Counted from the first letter of the stretch, positions 48,428-56,657 are shown. The stretch: DNA of 64,000 bases from Lachnospiraceae bacterium (GCA_017399885.1 JAFQAU010000212.1:1-64000), one strand, 5' to 3'. Notes: generated by a model from the sequence alone, not told the origin. A program made the numbers and translations.

Positions 48428-48748
48428 CTATGAATTCCACTGGGTTATCTTATCCGAGCTGTACCGATTAAAGGTTATATTATATGCACTCTCTGGAACA
48501 TTTACACGCCACGTTATTTCGTCAACCTTTGTCATCCAATAGCTTTCATGTCCATTGGTATTGTCTATGGCTTTCATAACAGCATTATCATTTTCGACCC
48601 ATTTTTCTTTTGTTTGGTCAATAAAATAAATGGTTACATTTTTTTCTTCTTGTACTTCTCCCTTAATCTTTGCATTTGAAAATACTATGTTGCATAACAG
48701 AACCATACAAAATAGTACACTAAATAAACTTCTTAATTTTCTAGTCAT
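48428..48748 (-). CDS. 5' part of the interrupted VWA gene: signal peptide plus starch-binding-like module
   Basis: 106 residues. Signal peptide RKLRSLFSVLFCMVLLCNIVFS (about 3-24), then a module VTIYFIDQTKEKW... resembling CBM25/26-type repeats. It ends KITQWNS then TAG at 48430-48428; the next 35 codons (SAGGRDANNAYYADGSEYGHW...) are open and lead in frame into the 45449 ORF. A Trp (TGG) at the stop position would fit the local pattern. AGGGGAG precedes the ATG. Together the two ORFs would form about 1099 residues. Confidence 0.75.
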   Translation of the reverse strand: MTRKLRSLFSVLFCMVLLCNIVFSNAKIKGEVQEEKNVTIYFIDQTKEKWVENDNAVMKAIDNTNGHESYWMTKVDEITWRVNVPESAYNITFNRYSSDKITQWNS

Positions 48749-49186
48749 ACGCTATCTCCCCTTTTTCATAATCAAAACATACAAATACAATTCCTATATT
48801 AGCATATATCCCTCAAGCCTCGCCCTCCTTTTTTGTGTAATTCATACAAGAAATTGTTGTTTTTTGTTGTTTTGGTATTTATATTTTACAATATTTAGAT
48901 TCATTTTTCTATACTGTTGTAGTAAATAAATAAACTGATTAAGAAAATGGTAATGGCAGGCATGAAAAAGTTTCAAATATGTGGATGTGTCAACCATCAG
49001 ATTCCAATGTGTAGAATAATAATATTACTTGACCCAAATCCAAAATAGCAATTCGTTGACTTGTTTTTTTTTCTATTGTGAAATATACTATCTTGGTATG
49101 TGAACATTCAGCCAAGTGTTGCCCTGGCTGAATAGTTACCTTTGCATGCAATATTAATAGGCAAAAAAATAGAAAGGAGCATTTTT
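48749..49186. other. Divergent intergenic region before pth with a family 1 palindrome
   Basis: Positions 49106-49139 hold ATTCAGCCA / TGGCTGAAT ending AGTTAC, a relative of the family 1 short palindrome. A 33-codon open frame at 48945 has no ribosome site. No confident promoter was picked for either side. Confidence 0.5.
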
Positions 49187-49759
49187 ATGTTTATTATAGT
49201 AGGACTTGGTAACCCAGGAAACCAATACGCAGGAACCCGACACAACATAGGCTTTAGCGCTATTACTTATTTATCTGATCGTTTTCAAATTCCCTTAAAC
49301 CAAAATAAACACAAAGCAATTCTAGGAACCGGATATATAGAAGGACAAAAAGTAGTTTTAGCACAACCACAGACTTATATGAATCTTAGTGGCGAAAGTG
49401 TAAGAGCATTGGCAGATTTTTTTAAAGTTCCTTCTACAGATATCATTATTATTTATGATGATATTAGTTTAGATGTAGGACAGCTTCGTATTCGAAAAAA
49501 AGGAAGTGCCGGTGGCCATAACGGAATCAAAAGTATTATCCAGCACCTTGGCACAGATGTATTTCCACGTATAAAAGTAGGTGTCGGACAAAAACCTGAA
49601 GGATGGGATTTGGCAGATCATGTTTTGGCACGTTTCCCTAAGGAACAGGATAATACAGTAAGAGAATCTTTGAAGGATACCACTGACGCCTGTGAAAAAA
49701 TTATAGGTGATTCCATTGAGGCAGCTATGAATATCTATAACAAAAAGAAAAAATCTTAA
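49187..49759 (+). CDS. pth: Peptidyl-tRNA hydrolase
   Basis: Recycles peptidyl-tRNA released by stalled ribosomes. 190 residues. Active-site histidine in GTRHNIGF, then QPQTYMNLSGESV, DDISLDVGQLRIRKKGSAGGHNGIKS. The ATG at 49187 follows AAAGGAG; an in-frame upstream ATG lacks a site. Length is typical. Confidence 0.97.
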   Translation: MFIIVGLGNPGNQYAGTRHNIGFSAITYLSDRFQIPLNQNKHKAILGTGYIEGQKVVLAQPQTYMNLSGESVRALADFFKVPSTDIIIIYDDISLDVGQLRIRKKGSAGGHNGIKSIIQHLGTDVFPRIKVGVGQKPEGWDLADHVLARFPKEQDNTVRESLKDTTDACEKIIGDSIEAAMNIYNKKKKS

Positions 49760-49782
49760 ACCCATATATGTATACACTTTTC

Positions 49783-49818
49783 GTAGCAGTTTAGCTTAGT
49801 TCTAAACTGCTACTTTTT
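49783..49818 (+). terminator. Terminator of pth built from a family 1 palindrome
   Basis: GTAGCAGTTTAG / CTAAACTGCTAC, a perfect 12-bp stem with a 7-base loop, followed by TTTTTG. The stem sequence is the family 1 consensus with one matched pair of changes. Confidence 0.85.
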
Positions 49819-49833
49819 GTATGAAGATTTTTC

Positions 49834-49863
49834 TTGACTAAAATTAGGAATCATTACTATAAT
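49834..49863 (+). promoter_or_regulatory. Promoter of the PerR-like gene with overlapping operator core
   Basis: TTGACT (49834-49839), 18-base spacer, TATAAT (49858-49863). The spacer holds AATCATTACT, the same core as the palindrome before rubrerythrin, so autoregulation is likely. Confidence 0.65.
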
Positions 49864-49895
49864 TAGAATATAATAATAAAAAAGGAGGAGTATTT

Positions 49896-50294
49896 ATGGC
49901 AACTACCAACTATAGTAGGCAGCGGGAAGCAATTGTGAATTATTTGCGTAGCACAACCTGCCACCCCACAGCAGACACCATATACGAAAATATAAAAAAA
50001 ACTTATCCAAAAATTAGTTTGGGAACAGTTTATCGAAATCTGAACCTTTTAACAGCACAAGGAGTGATTTTACGTCTTTCCTGTGATGATAACAAGGATC
50101 ACTATGACGCAACAACAGAACCACATCATCATTTTTTCTGTCGTTGTTGTAAGGAAGTAAGCGATCTACCTGTGAAACCCTTTGAACCAGCCACACTTTT
50201 AGGAGAAGCCTCCTTTTCCGGTCGCATAGAAAGTTGTTTTACATATTTTCAAGGAGTCTGCCCTGATTGTATGAATGAAGAGGAAACAGTTTAG
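49896..50294 (+). CDS. Fur-family regulator, PerR-like
   Basis: 132 residues. Winged-helix half with SLGTVYRNLNLLTAQGVI, then a metal-binding half with PHHHFFCRCCKEVSDL and a C-terminal CPDC. Position beside a reverse rubrerythrin and a matching operator favours PerR (peroxide response) over Fur. GGAGGAG ribosome site. The stop codon TAG and last residues (ETV) come from the start of a family 1 palindrome. Confidence 0.9.
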   Translation: MATTNYSRQREAIVNYLRSTTCHPTADTIYENIKKTYPKISLGTVYRNLNLLTAQGVILRLSCDDNKDHYDATTEPHHHFFCRCCKEVSDLPVKPFEPATLLGEASFSGRIESCFTYFQGVCPDCMNEEETV

Positions 50295-50326
50295 CCGAAT
50301 TGCTAAACTGTTTCTTTACTTTTTTC
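50284..50326 (+). terminator. Terminator of the PerR-like gene built from a family 1 palindrome
   Basis: AAACAGTTTAGC / GCTAAACTGTTT stem with a 6-base loop, followed by a T-rich stretch. The left arm overlaps the last codons and stop of the gene. Confidence 0.75.
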
Positions 50327-50356
50327 TCTTTATTGAAAATTTTTTTCAATAAAGTA

Positions 50357-50407
50357 TTGACATATTAGAATTCTTTTTGTAGAATTAAATCAGTAATCAT
50401 TACTGAT
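50357..50407 (+). promoter_or_regulatory. Rubrerythrin promoter and PerR-like operator
   Basis: TTGACA (50357-50362), 17-base spacer, TAGAAT (50380-50385). Immediately after comes a perfect 19-bp palindrome ATCAGTAATCATTACTGAT (50389-50407), at the transcription start. Its AT-rich, 9-1-9 form resembles PerR boxes. A repressor there would block transcription. Confidence 0.78.
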
Positions 50408-50511
50408 TTTCAAAAAGCAAGCTTGAAAGTAAACAATAGCTTTGATTTTTCATTATTAGTATGACTATAGCCAACTAAAGAATTTTATTATATGTAAAGG
50501 AGAGATATTTT

Positions 50512-51054
50512 ATGAAGAAATATGTTTGTCAGGTATGTGGATATGTACACGAAGGAGATGCAGCACCAGAGGCTTGCCCACAATGTAAAGCACCAGCTTC
50601 TAAGTTTACAGAGCAGGCTGGAGAAAGAGAATGGGCCGCTGAACACGTGGTAGGTGTGGCACAAGGTGTAAGTGAAGATATTCTTGAAGATTTAAGAGCT
50701 AACTTTACAGGAGAATGTACAGAAGTAGGTATGTACCTTGCTATGGCAAGAGTGGCACACAGAGAAGGTTACCCTGAGATTGGTCTTTACTGGGAAAAAG
50801 CTGCTTGGGAAGAGGCAGAACATGCTGCTAAATTTGCAGAATTACTTGGTGAAGTGGTAACTGATTCTACAAAGAAAAACTTAGAAATGCGTGTAGATGC
50901 TGAGAATGGTGCTACTGCCGGTAAGTTTGATTTAGCTAAGAGAGCAAAAGAGCAGAACTTAGATGCTATTCATGATACTGTTCATGAAATGGCTAGAGAC
51001 GAAGCTAGACACGGTAAAGCATTTGAAGGCTTGTTAAAGAGATATTTTGGTTAA
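50512..51054 (+). CDS. Reverse rubrerythrin (N-terminal rubredoxin domain)
   Basis: 180 residues. An N-terminal rubredoxin-like iron site ([10 protein letters not shown] and CPQCKAP) comes first, then a ferritin-like diiron domain ([52 protein letters not shown]). This domain order is the reverse of classic rubrerythrin. Family role: NADH-linked peroxide/oxygen reduction in clostridia, under PerR control in known cases. AAAGGAGAG ribosome site. Confidence 0.95.
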   Translation: MKKYVCQVCGYVHEGDAAPEACPQCKAPASKFTEQAGEREWAAEHVVGVAQGVSEDILEDLRANFTGECTEVGMYLAMARVAHREGYPEIGLYWEKAAWEEAEHAAKFAELLGEVVTDSTKKNLEMRVDAENGATAGKFDLAKRAKEQNLDAIHDTVHEMARDEARHGKAFEGLLKRYFG

Positions 51055-51090
51055 TATAAAATATAGTAAAACATTATTTTCAAGAAAATG

Positions 51091-51126
51091 AGGGTATGTC
51101 AAAATTTTGACATACCCTTTCTACTT
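51091..51126 (+). terminator. Terminator of reverse rubrerythrin
   Basis: A perfect 28-bp palindrome AGGGTATGTCAAAA / TTTTGACATACCCT, followed by TTTCTACTTTTT. Confidence 0.85.
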
Positions 51127-51154
51127 TTTCCCATTTTATTGGGAGCCACACATA

Positions 51155-52144
51155 TTATTTTTTCTTTACGGTAACCTTACATTTAAATTTTGCTCCTGCC
51201 ACTTTTGCAGTAATAATGGTTTTTCCTGCCCTCTTCGCTTTGATTGTACCATTTTTCACTGTGCATACTGCATTATTACTAGATGTCCATTTTACTTTTC
51301 CTTTGGCACCCTTCACCCGAATCTTTTTGGATTTTCCAACCTTTAATTTGGCCTGTTTATGGCTTATGGTACCTCCCTTTACTGTTATCTCACATTCCAG
51401 TTCATAGGTAACAGGAATCAGTTCTTCCTCTCCATCCCATGTTTCGTCACTCATACCCCAGTCATACAAATCGTCTGTTATTTCATTGTATTCTTCCTCT
51501 ACACTATCATATTCATCTGTATCCTCTGCATCCATCTCATACATGTAACAGGTAACATACGCCGTTATGGTTACCTCACCAGACTTTATCCCCGTAATCT
51601 TTCCATTCTGATTTACTGTTGCTACGGATTTATCACTAGATTCCCACTGCACTTCATCATATTCGCCCAAAACTTTTATTTTCTTGTTGTTTCCAGCTTT
51701 TATGGAAAGTTTTTCTTTTGATAATGCCGGCTCAGATTCACTTTCTTCAGACTCTTCCTCTGATTCACAGTCACAACTGTCTCCACACATTTCCTGGCAG
51801 TTCTCACAACCACATCCATCCCCCTGAGCATTACTATCCTCTTCCCATTCTTCCTCACAATTGTCGCAGTCACATCCTTCATCTTGGCTGTCACTATCTT
51901 CCTCATAATCACTTGAATCTGTGTCTTCCCATTCAAAATCATCTTCTATTCCTTCAATATTACCTACATCCTCACAGATTGGACAACTACAATCCTCGTC
52001 ACACTCTTCTATTCCCTCTATAATAGGGGGCTGTTTATGATTATCCTCTATAATTTCTATATAATCAGAAAATCCTAAATTTGTACCTATCACCGCCATG
52101 GAAACAACAACTACAGCCAGATTTCGAAATCTCTTTTTTATCAT
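51155..52144 (-). CDS. Secreted protein with Cys-rich acidic region and Ig-like (BIG2) domains
   Basis: 329 residues. Signal peptide (about 1-26, LAVVVVSMAVIGTNLGFS). Residues 42-145 are Asp/Glu/Ser-rich with paired cysteines in a recurring pattern: DCSCPIC, GCDCDNC, GCGCENC, GDSCDC. Then a BIG2-like domain (about 147-255, interrupted by an acidic insert) and a final one (about 260-329, KLKVGKSKKIRVKGAKG...). No sortase motif. The Cys clusters could bind metal; that is inference. Confidence 0.82.
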   Translation of the reverse strand: MIKKRFRNLAVVVVSMAVIGTNLGFSDYIEIIEDNHKQPPIIEGIEECDEDCSCPICEDVGNIEGIEDDFEWEDTDSSDYEEDSDSQDEGCDCDNCEEEWEEDSNAQGDGCGCENCQEMCGDSCDCESEEESEESESEPALSKEKLSIKAGNNKKIKVLGEYDEVQWESSDKSVATVNQNGKITGIKSGEVTITAYVTCYMYEMDAEDTDEYDSVEEEYNEITDDLYDWGMSDETWDGEEELIPVTYELECEITVKGGTISHKQAKLKVGKSKKIRVKGAKGKVKWTSSNNAVCTVKNGTIKAKRAGKTIITAKVAGAKFKCKVTVKKK

Positions 52145-52448
52145 TATAAATCCCCCCTAAAAAGTGTTACAAATATTCATTATTGACTTAGTTTTGTAGA
52201 AAATTCTAAAAATTTTCTCTCCTTTCATATTTTAACTGTTTTACTTTTTTCTTCACACCCCGAACGTATGTATTGTTATTTTGGACAATTATTATTCCTT
52301 TCTTTTAAAAAAATGAAATAATTTTAAACACTTTTCACAAAAAGGTTACAAAGAGCAAAATGGACAAGTTCACTGGAGCTTCCCTAGCCCTTTAATAGCA
52401 AGCTATATCTAAAAACCTTTTTCAAACCAAAATATCACCAACCTTTAC
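52145..52448. other. AT-rich intergenic stretch
   Basis: Contains a short relic of family 2 (AAAATGGACAAGTTCAC... CCCTAG near 52357-52391). Otherwise nothing I can identify; the promoter of the Cys-rich protein gene should be here. Confidence 0.4.
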
Positions 52449-52484
52449 AAAACAAAAACCGCAGTGCCAATTATCCTGCGGTTT
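52449..52484 (-). terminator. Terminator of the MNT/HEPN pair
   Basis: AAACCGCAG / CTGCGGTTT stem with an 11-base loop; on the minus strand followed by TTGTTTTG. It lies 18 bases after the HEPN stop. Confidence 0.75.
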
Positions 52485-52501
52485 CATGCTTTATTCTATT
52501 T

Positions 52502-52899
52502 CTATTCCAAATATTCTCCCACTGCCTGCAGTAATATTTCTGCTGTTTCTACCTGCTGTATCGTCTCTTCCTTCGTCACCAGATAAAATTCATTATAGTC
52601 CGAATCATGCCGAACAATCTCAGCTTTCGATATTCTACGTCCAAGTTCTTTAGAAAAAATTTCCGTTTTAATATAATTTTTATTAAAATTTGCAATCGTA
52701 TCTTTGTGTCTCTTATAGGAAACATTTTCAAGTGCCAACACTGCAGTAATCGAATGGTAAATACTATAATACGCTCTGTTATTTGCCGCCCGGTAATGTT
52801 CTGCCTTCAAATTCATTTTTGCAGTCTCCAAGTCTTCCTGGCTACTTCAAAGCGTCTAAAAGCAAGGTCTTTTAATCCTCCAACATCTTCATGCTGCAT
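52502..52899 (-). pseudogene. HEPN-domain toxin gene with a one-base frameshift
   Basis: The C-terminal 110 codons read as a HEPN protein (AKMNLKAEHYRAANNRAYYSIYHS). The N-terminal part is in another frame: ATG at 52899 gives MQHEDVGGLKDLAFRRFEVARK. At 52832-52836 the sequence reads AAGAC where AAGGAC would restore ARKDLETAKMNL. Lacking one G, the gene is broken; the intact product would be about 132 residues. The RX4-6H-type motif of HEPN RNases is not obvious. The start overlaps the MNT stop by 11 bases, typical of MNT/HEPN toxin-antitoxin pairs. Confidence 0.78.
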
Positions 52900-53224
52900 A
52901 CAAAGCAACTCCTTCCTGACTTACATTTCGATAAAACGGATAAAAAGAAATCCACTTTTCAAAATGTTCCTTGTTCTTCACAATAGGCATTAACATAATA
53001 TCGTAATTCAGATTCATATCAAAAGTCACATCATTTAATAAATCTATATAATTCTTTATGGAAATTTCATCTAAATCTACCAAGATCATAATATCAATAT
53101 CTGAACTACCTGTTTCCTCGCCTCTTGCATAAGAACCATACAAAAGAATCTTGTGAAGATGCGTTCCATAAATTTTCTTTATCTCTTCTGTATAACTATC
53201 TAAAATCTTTTGAATTTCCTGCAT
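52889..53224 (-). CDS. MNT-type nucleotidyltransferase (antitoxin of the MNT/HEPN pair)
   Basis: 111 residues. Nucleotidyltransferase motif GSYARGEETGSSDIDIMILV, then DIMLMP for the third acidic residue. In characterised pairs such proteins modify and inactivate the HEPN toxin, by AMP transfer in at least one system. The ATG at 53224 has AAAGGAG 9 bases upstream; a longer frame to 53347 would be coded by a family 2 repeat and is rejected. Confidence 0.87.
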   Translation of the reverse strand: MQEIQKILDSYTEEIKKIYGTHLHKILLYGSYARGEETGSSDIDIMILVDLDEISIKNYIDLLNDVTFDMNLNYDIMLMPIVKNKEHFEKWISFYPFYRNVSQEGVALYAA

Positions 53225-53300
53225 AAAATCACGCTCCTTTTGCCTCTCAATTTTATCATAAATATCTATGCAAAACAAGCGGGACATATTATCCCATAAA

Positions 53301-53396
53301 GAACAAAGTGGACAAGTCCACTTCAACTCCCTAAATCCCTCATTCATGAGGGACTTGCTCCACTTTGCGTGCCAGATGCGTGTTGCATGCCTTTTG
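53301..53396. repeat. Family 2 repeat, left half
   Basis: GAACAAAGTGGACAAGTCCAC, then CCCTCATTCATGAGGG hairpin, CTTGCTCCACTTTG (pairing with the start), and GCCAGATGCGTGTTGCATGC. Nearly identical to 60950-61043. The right half with the CTTTATAGGA hairpin is absent. It ends 6 bases before the neighbouring gene's stop. Confidence 0.82.
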
Positions 53397-53401
53397 TTAT
53401 A

Positions 53402-53629
53402 TTATGATTTTCTCTGTTCATATAATTTTGCAAATATTTCTTCTTCCACCTGTTTTTCGTCTACCTTTTTTTCTTCCTTCTCTATCCCTACGCTCCCATT
53501 TATCTTTAACGTATTGGTATTGGCATGATACTCTAATCTCTCTGTCCCCAACGCATGCTCGTATACAGTCTTATCTGTTACCGCTTTACTTAATTCATTT
53601 ACCAATTGAAATTTATCATCTCTTTTCAT
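53402..53629 (-). CDS. Small hypothetical protein
   Basis: 75 residues, soluble, highly charged, with an EEKKVDEKQVEEEIFAKLYEQRKS tail likely helical. GGGGG lies upstream of the ATG. It follows the flavodiiron gene by about 35 bases on the same strand. No family recognised. Confidence 0.6.
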   Translation of the reverse strand: MKRDDKFQLVNELSKAVTDKTVYEHALGTERLEYHANTNTLKINGSVGIEKEEKKVDEKQVEEEIFAKLYEQRKS

Positions 53630-53663
53630 GTCCTAAAACCCCCTTATTTGTTCTATACATTCT

Positions 53664-54827
53664 CTACTTCATAGCCTCTACTAACGCCTCTAATGCACTC
53701 ATATCAGAATCCTTTAATGTAGAACGAATGGTTACCATTGGATCTATGATTTCCAAGTTTTTCATTTTTCCCAATATGTCTTTCATAGCTTTTCCTGCAC
53801 AAGGTGCCCAGGAACCATTTTCTATAATGGCTACTTTTCTATTTTGATAAGCCTTACTTTGCAAGTGATGTAGAAAGTCCTGCATACAAGGGAATACTCC
53901 CCCATCATAGCTGGCCGCTGCCAATATCATACGATCATAACGAAAAGCATCTTCTATTACTTCTGCCATATCTTCTCTGGCTAAATCGCTTACTACAACC
54001 TTCTCCACACCGGCAGACTTAAGCATGTCCCCAATCTTTTCTGCTGCCTTAGCTGTATTACCATGTATGGATGCGTATGCCACAAGCACTCCTTTATTCT
54101 CCGGCTCATAGCTACTCCACGTATTGTATAAATTCAAATAATATTCTAAATTCTCTGACAATACAGGCCCATGTAATGGACAAATTTTTTGAATATCCAG
54201 ACTCGCCGCTTTCTTTAAAAGCGTCTGCACAGGTGCACCATATTTTCCTACAATATTAAAGTAATATCTTCTGGCTTCACAAGCCCAATCTTCTTTTTCT
54301 GTTAATGATAATGCTCCAAACTTTCCAAAACCATCTGCTGAGAACAATATTTTATCCTTTGCATCATAGGAAACCATAACCTCTGGCCAGTGTACCATAG
54401 GTGCCATGATAAACGTAAGCTCATGTTCTCCTAGCGAAAGAGTATCTCCTTCTTTTACTTCTAAGGTACGACCATCCAATGAAAAATCGAAAAATTGTGG
54501 TAACATAGAAAATGTTTTGGCATTTCCTACTAAGGTTATCTCCGGAAAAAGTTCAACCAAGCGTGCAATACTTCCTGCATGGTCAGGTTCCAAATGATGT
54601 ATTACCAAATAATCCACTTTTCTACCATCTAATTCAGATAAAAGCTTCTGCTCCCATTCCTTAATTCCACGCATATCCACAGTATCCATAACTGCAACCT
54701 TTTCATCCAAAATTAAATAGGAATTATAGGACACTCCTTCTGGAACAACGTATTGACTTTCAAATAAATCAATTGTTGTATCGTCAACTCCAATATACTT
54801 TACCTTATCTGTAATCATTACTTTCAT
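53664..54827 (-). CDS. Flavodiiron protein (FprA-type A-type flavoprotein)
   Basis: 387 residues. N-terminal MBL-like diiron domain with HHLEPDHAGS, MVHWPEVMVSY, and FSADGFGKFGAL; C-terminal flavodoxin domain starting VLVAYASIHGNTAKAAE. Family role: four-electron O2 (or NO) reduction to water in anaerobes. The ATG at 54827 has TTAGGAG 7 bases upstream. It lies 30 bases after ldh, so likely one operon, and within 4 kb of reverse rubrerythrin. Confidence 0.95.
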   Translation of the reverse strand: MKVMITDKVKYIGVDDTTIDLFESQYVVPEGVSYNSYLILDEKVAVMDTVDMRGIKEWEQKLLSELDGRKVDYLVIHHLEPDHAGSIARLVELFPEITLVGNAKTFSMLPQFFDFSLDGRTLEVKEGDTLSLGEHELTFIMAPMVHWPEVMVSYDAKDKILFSADGFGKFGALSLTEKEDWACEARRYYFNIVGKYGAPVQTLLKKAASLDIQKICPLHGPVLSENLEYYLNLYNTWSSYEPENKGVLVAYASIHGNTAKAAEKIGDMLKSAGVEKVVVSDLAREDMAEVIEDAFRYDRMILAAASYDGGVFPCMQDFLHHLQSKAYQNRKVAIIENGSWAPCAGKAMKDILGKMKNLEIIDPMVTIRSTLKDSDMSALEALVEAMK

Positions 54828-54857
54828 TTTTACACTCCTAACTACCATGTATACTAT

Positions 54858-55802
54858 TTAAATCTCTATTGTTTTTAAAATATCTTTCAATATCTTTGCA
54901 GAAGACGCCAATTGTTCCTTTTCATTTTCACTTAATTGGAATGGTACCTTTGTCTCTATGCCTTCTTTTCCAACAATACAAGGCATACTAAGTACTACTT
55001 GGTCAATGCCATATTCCCCGTGCATCATGGTTGACACAGGAAGTATGGATTTCTCATCTCTGACTATGACTTCACAGATACGTTTTACCGCCATGGCAAC
55101 CCCAAAATATGTGGCATGCTTTCTTTGAATAATATCGTAAGCACTATTTTTTACTGCCTCTGCAATTTCATTTGTTGATTTTTCATGCTGATAATGTCCA
55201 CGCATCTCACAAAAATCATTTAATGGAATACCTGATACATTGGCACTTCCAAATGCTGCAATTTCACTATCCCCATGTTCTCCAATAATAAAGGCATGTA
55301 CACTTCTACTGTCCACTTCCAGATGCTCACCCAACCGATGTTTCAAACGGGCTGTATCCAGAACGGTTCCTGAACCAATGACACGATTCTCTGGTAAACC
55401 AGATATTTTTTGTGCCACATAAGTAAGAATGTCAACAGGATTTGCTACCACTAACAAAATCCCGTCAAACCCCTGCTCCATAATTGCAGGTATGATCTGT
55501 TTAAATATGGCTACATTTTTATGAACCAAATCCAATCTTGTTTCATTAGGTTTTTGATTTGCACCTGCTGTGATAATTACAATCCCTGCATCCTTTACAT
55601 CTGTATAATCTCCAGCATAAATTTTCATATGTTTAGCAAAAGGAATTCCATGACTAATATCCATAGCTTCTCCCTTTGCCTTCTCTTTATCCGCATCAAT
55701 CATTACAATTTCTGAAAACAAACCACTCTGCATTAAACTAAATACTGAGGCTGAACCAACAAATCCACACCCCACCATTACTGCTTTTCTAAAATTTGTC
55801 AT
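54858..55802 (-). CDS. ldh: L-lactate dehydrogenase
   Basis: NAD-dependent, 314 residues. Rossmann start KAVMVGCGFVGSASVFSL, ITAGANQKPNETRLDLV (substrate loop; malate dehydrogenases of this type differ here), ANPVDILTYV, GSGTVLDTARL and catalytic IGEHGDSE. GAAAGGAG ribosome site. Regenerates NAD during fermentation. Confidence 0.94.
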   Translation of the reverse strand: MTNFRKAVMVGCGFVGSASVFSLMQSGLFSEIVMIDADKEKAKGEAMDISHGIPFAKHMKIYAGDYTDVKDAGIVIITAGANQKPNETRLDLVHKNVAIFKQIIPAIMEQGFDGILLVVANPVDILTYVAQKISGLPENRVIGSGTVLDTARLKHRLGEHLEVDSRSVHAFIIGEHGDSEIAAFGSANVSGIPLNDFCEMRGHYQHEKSTNEIAEAVKNSAYDIIQRKHATYFGVAMAVKRICEVIVRDEKSILPVSTMMHGEYGIDQVVLSMPCIVGKEGIETKVPFQLSENEKEQLASSAKILKDILKTIEI

Positions 55803-55909
55803 ACCCCTCTGTCTCCTTTCAAGTTCTCTCTTTTATTTTCTATAATTTTTATCTATCTGTCAATAAATTTTTCCTTCATCTAAGAGTTAATCATGTAATT
55901 GTTTAAACT

Positions 55910-55942
55910 GCAAAAAGAGAACAACCGATTGCTGTTCTCTCT
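55910..55942 (-). terminator. Terminator after the ABC ATPase fragment
   Basis: AGAGAACA / TGTTCTCT stem with an 8-base loop; minus-strand tail TTTTTGC. Confidence 0.75.
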
Positions 55943-55968
55943 TTGTAATAATCACATTCTATTTTAAT

Positions 55969-56556
55969 TTATTCCCAATGCAAGAGATAACGGAAGTACA
56001 CAGGTATATTTTTTTCCTCATAATAAAAATCTTTTATTTTAACATTTACATCAAATGCATTTTCTAGATTTGTTTCAATGATACTTTTTTCTGCCATACC
56101 AAATACGCTACTGCCATCCCGATTTAAAATCAACGCCTTATCCGATATAGAAATTGCATGTTCCGGATAGTGGGTGTTTACAATGGAGGAAATTCCCTCT
56201 TCGTCTCGGAGACTTTTTATGGTTTCTAATACAATTAATTGATTTTTGAAATCCAAATTTGATTCCGGCTCGTCTAGAATCATAAGCTTTGGTTGCGCAG
56301 TTAATGCCCTTGCAATTAGAACCATTTGCAACTCTCCACCACTAATCCTGCTACAAAGCTTTCCTTTTAAATATCCGATACCAATCCTTTTTATACATTG
56401 CTCAGCAATTTCCTTATCTTTCCTTCCCGGCTGCTGTAACATTTTCATATGGCTGTTTCTTCCAAGAAGTACCATTTCTTCTACAGTATATGCAAAGGCT
56501 GATAGCTTGGCTTGTGGTACATACCCAATATTTCTCCACAATTGACTATGCCTCAT
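55969..56556 (-). pseudogene. ABC transporter ATPase fragment (FecE/FepC-like), N-terminus missing
   Basis: 195 codons. Q-loop region YVPQAKLSAFAYTVEEMVLLGR, signature ISGGELQMVLIARAL, Walker B LMILDEPESNLDF and H-loop NTHYPEHA are intact. The Walker A half is absent: only about ten more in-frame codons (IDDTDIKKM) exist upstream before a stop inside the amylase terminator. No permease or binding-protein gene adjoins. Resembles iron-siderophore/cobalamin uptake ATPases. Almost certainly a remnant. Confidence 0.8.
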
Positions 56557-56577
56557 TTTTTTTATATCTGTATCGTC

Positions 56578-56614
56578 AATTAAAAGGGCATACCGCTATG
56601 GTATGCCCTTTTAA
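56578..56614 (-). terminator. Terminator of the amylase gene
   Basis: AAAAGGGCATACC / GGTATGCCCTTTT, a perfect 13-bp stem with a 5-base loop, 44 bases past the amylase stop. It sits exactly where the ABC fragment loses homology. Confidence 0.82.
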
Positions 56615-56657
56615 TTTAACGCTAAAAAATTAACAATAAAACATGGCTAAAACAATT

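Noticed and set aside
48428..48430. TAG read as pyrrolysine or other recoding
   Set aside because: The protein type is not one known to use pyrrolysine and no downstream recoding structure was recognised; a Trp nonsense change or sequencing error is simpler.
48945..49046. A 33-codon plus-strand frame before pth
   Set aside because: No ribosome site or promoter and no known peptide family.
53224..53347. N-terminal extension of the MNT protein
   Set aside because: The extra 41 codons fall partly in a family 2 repeat and the internal ATG has a strong ribosome site.
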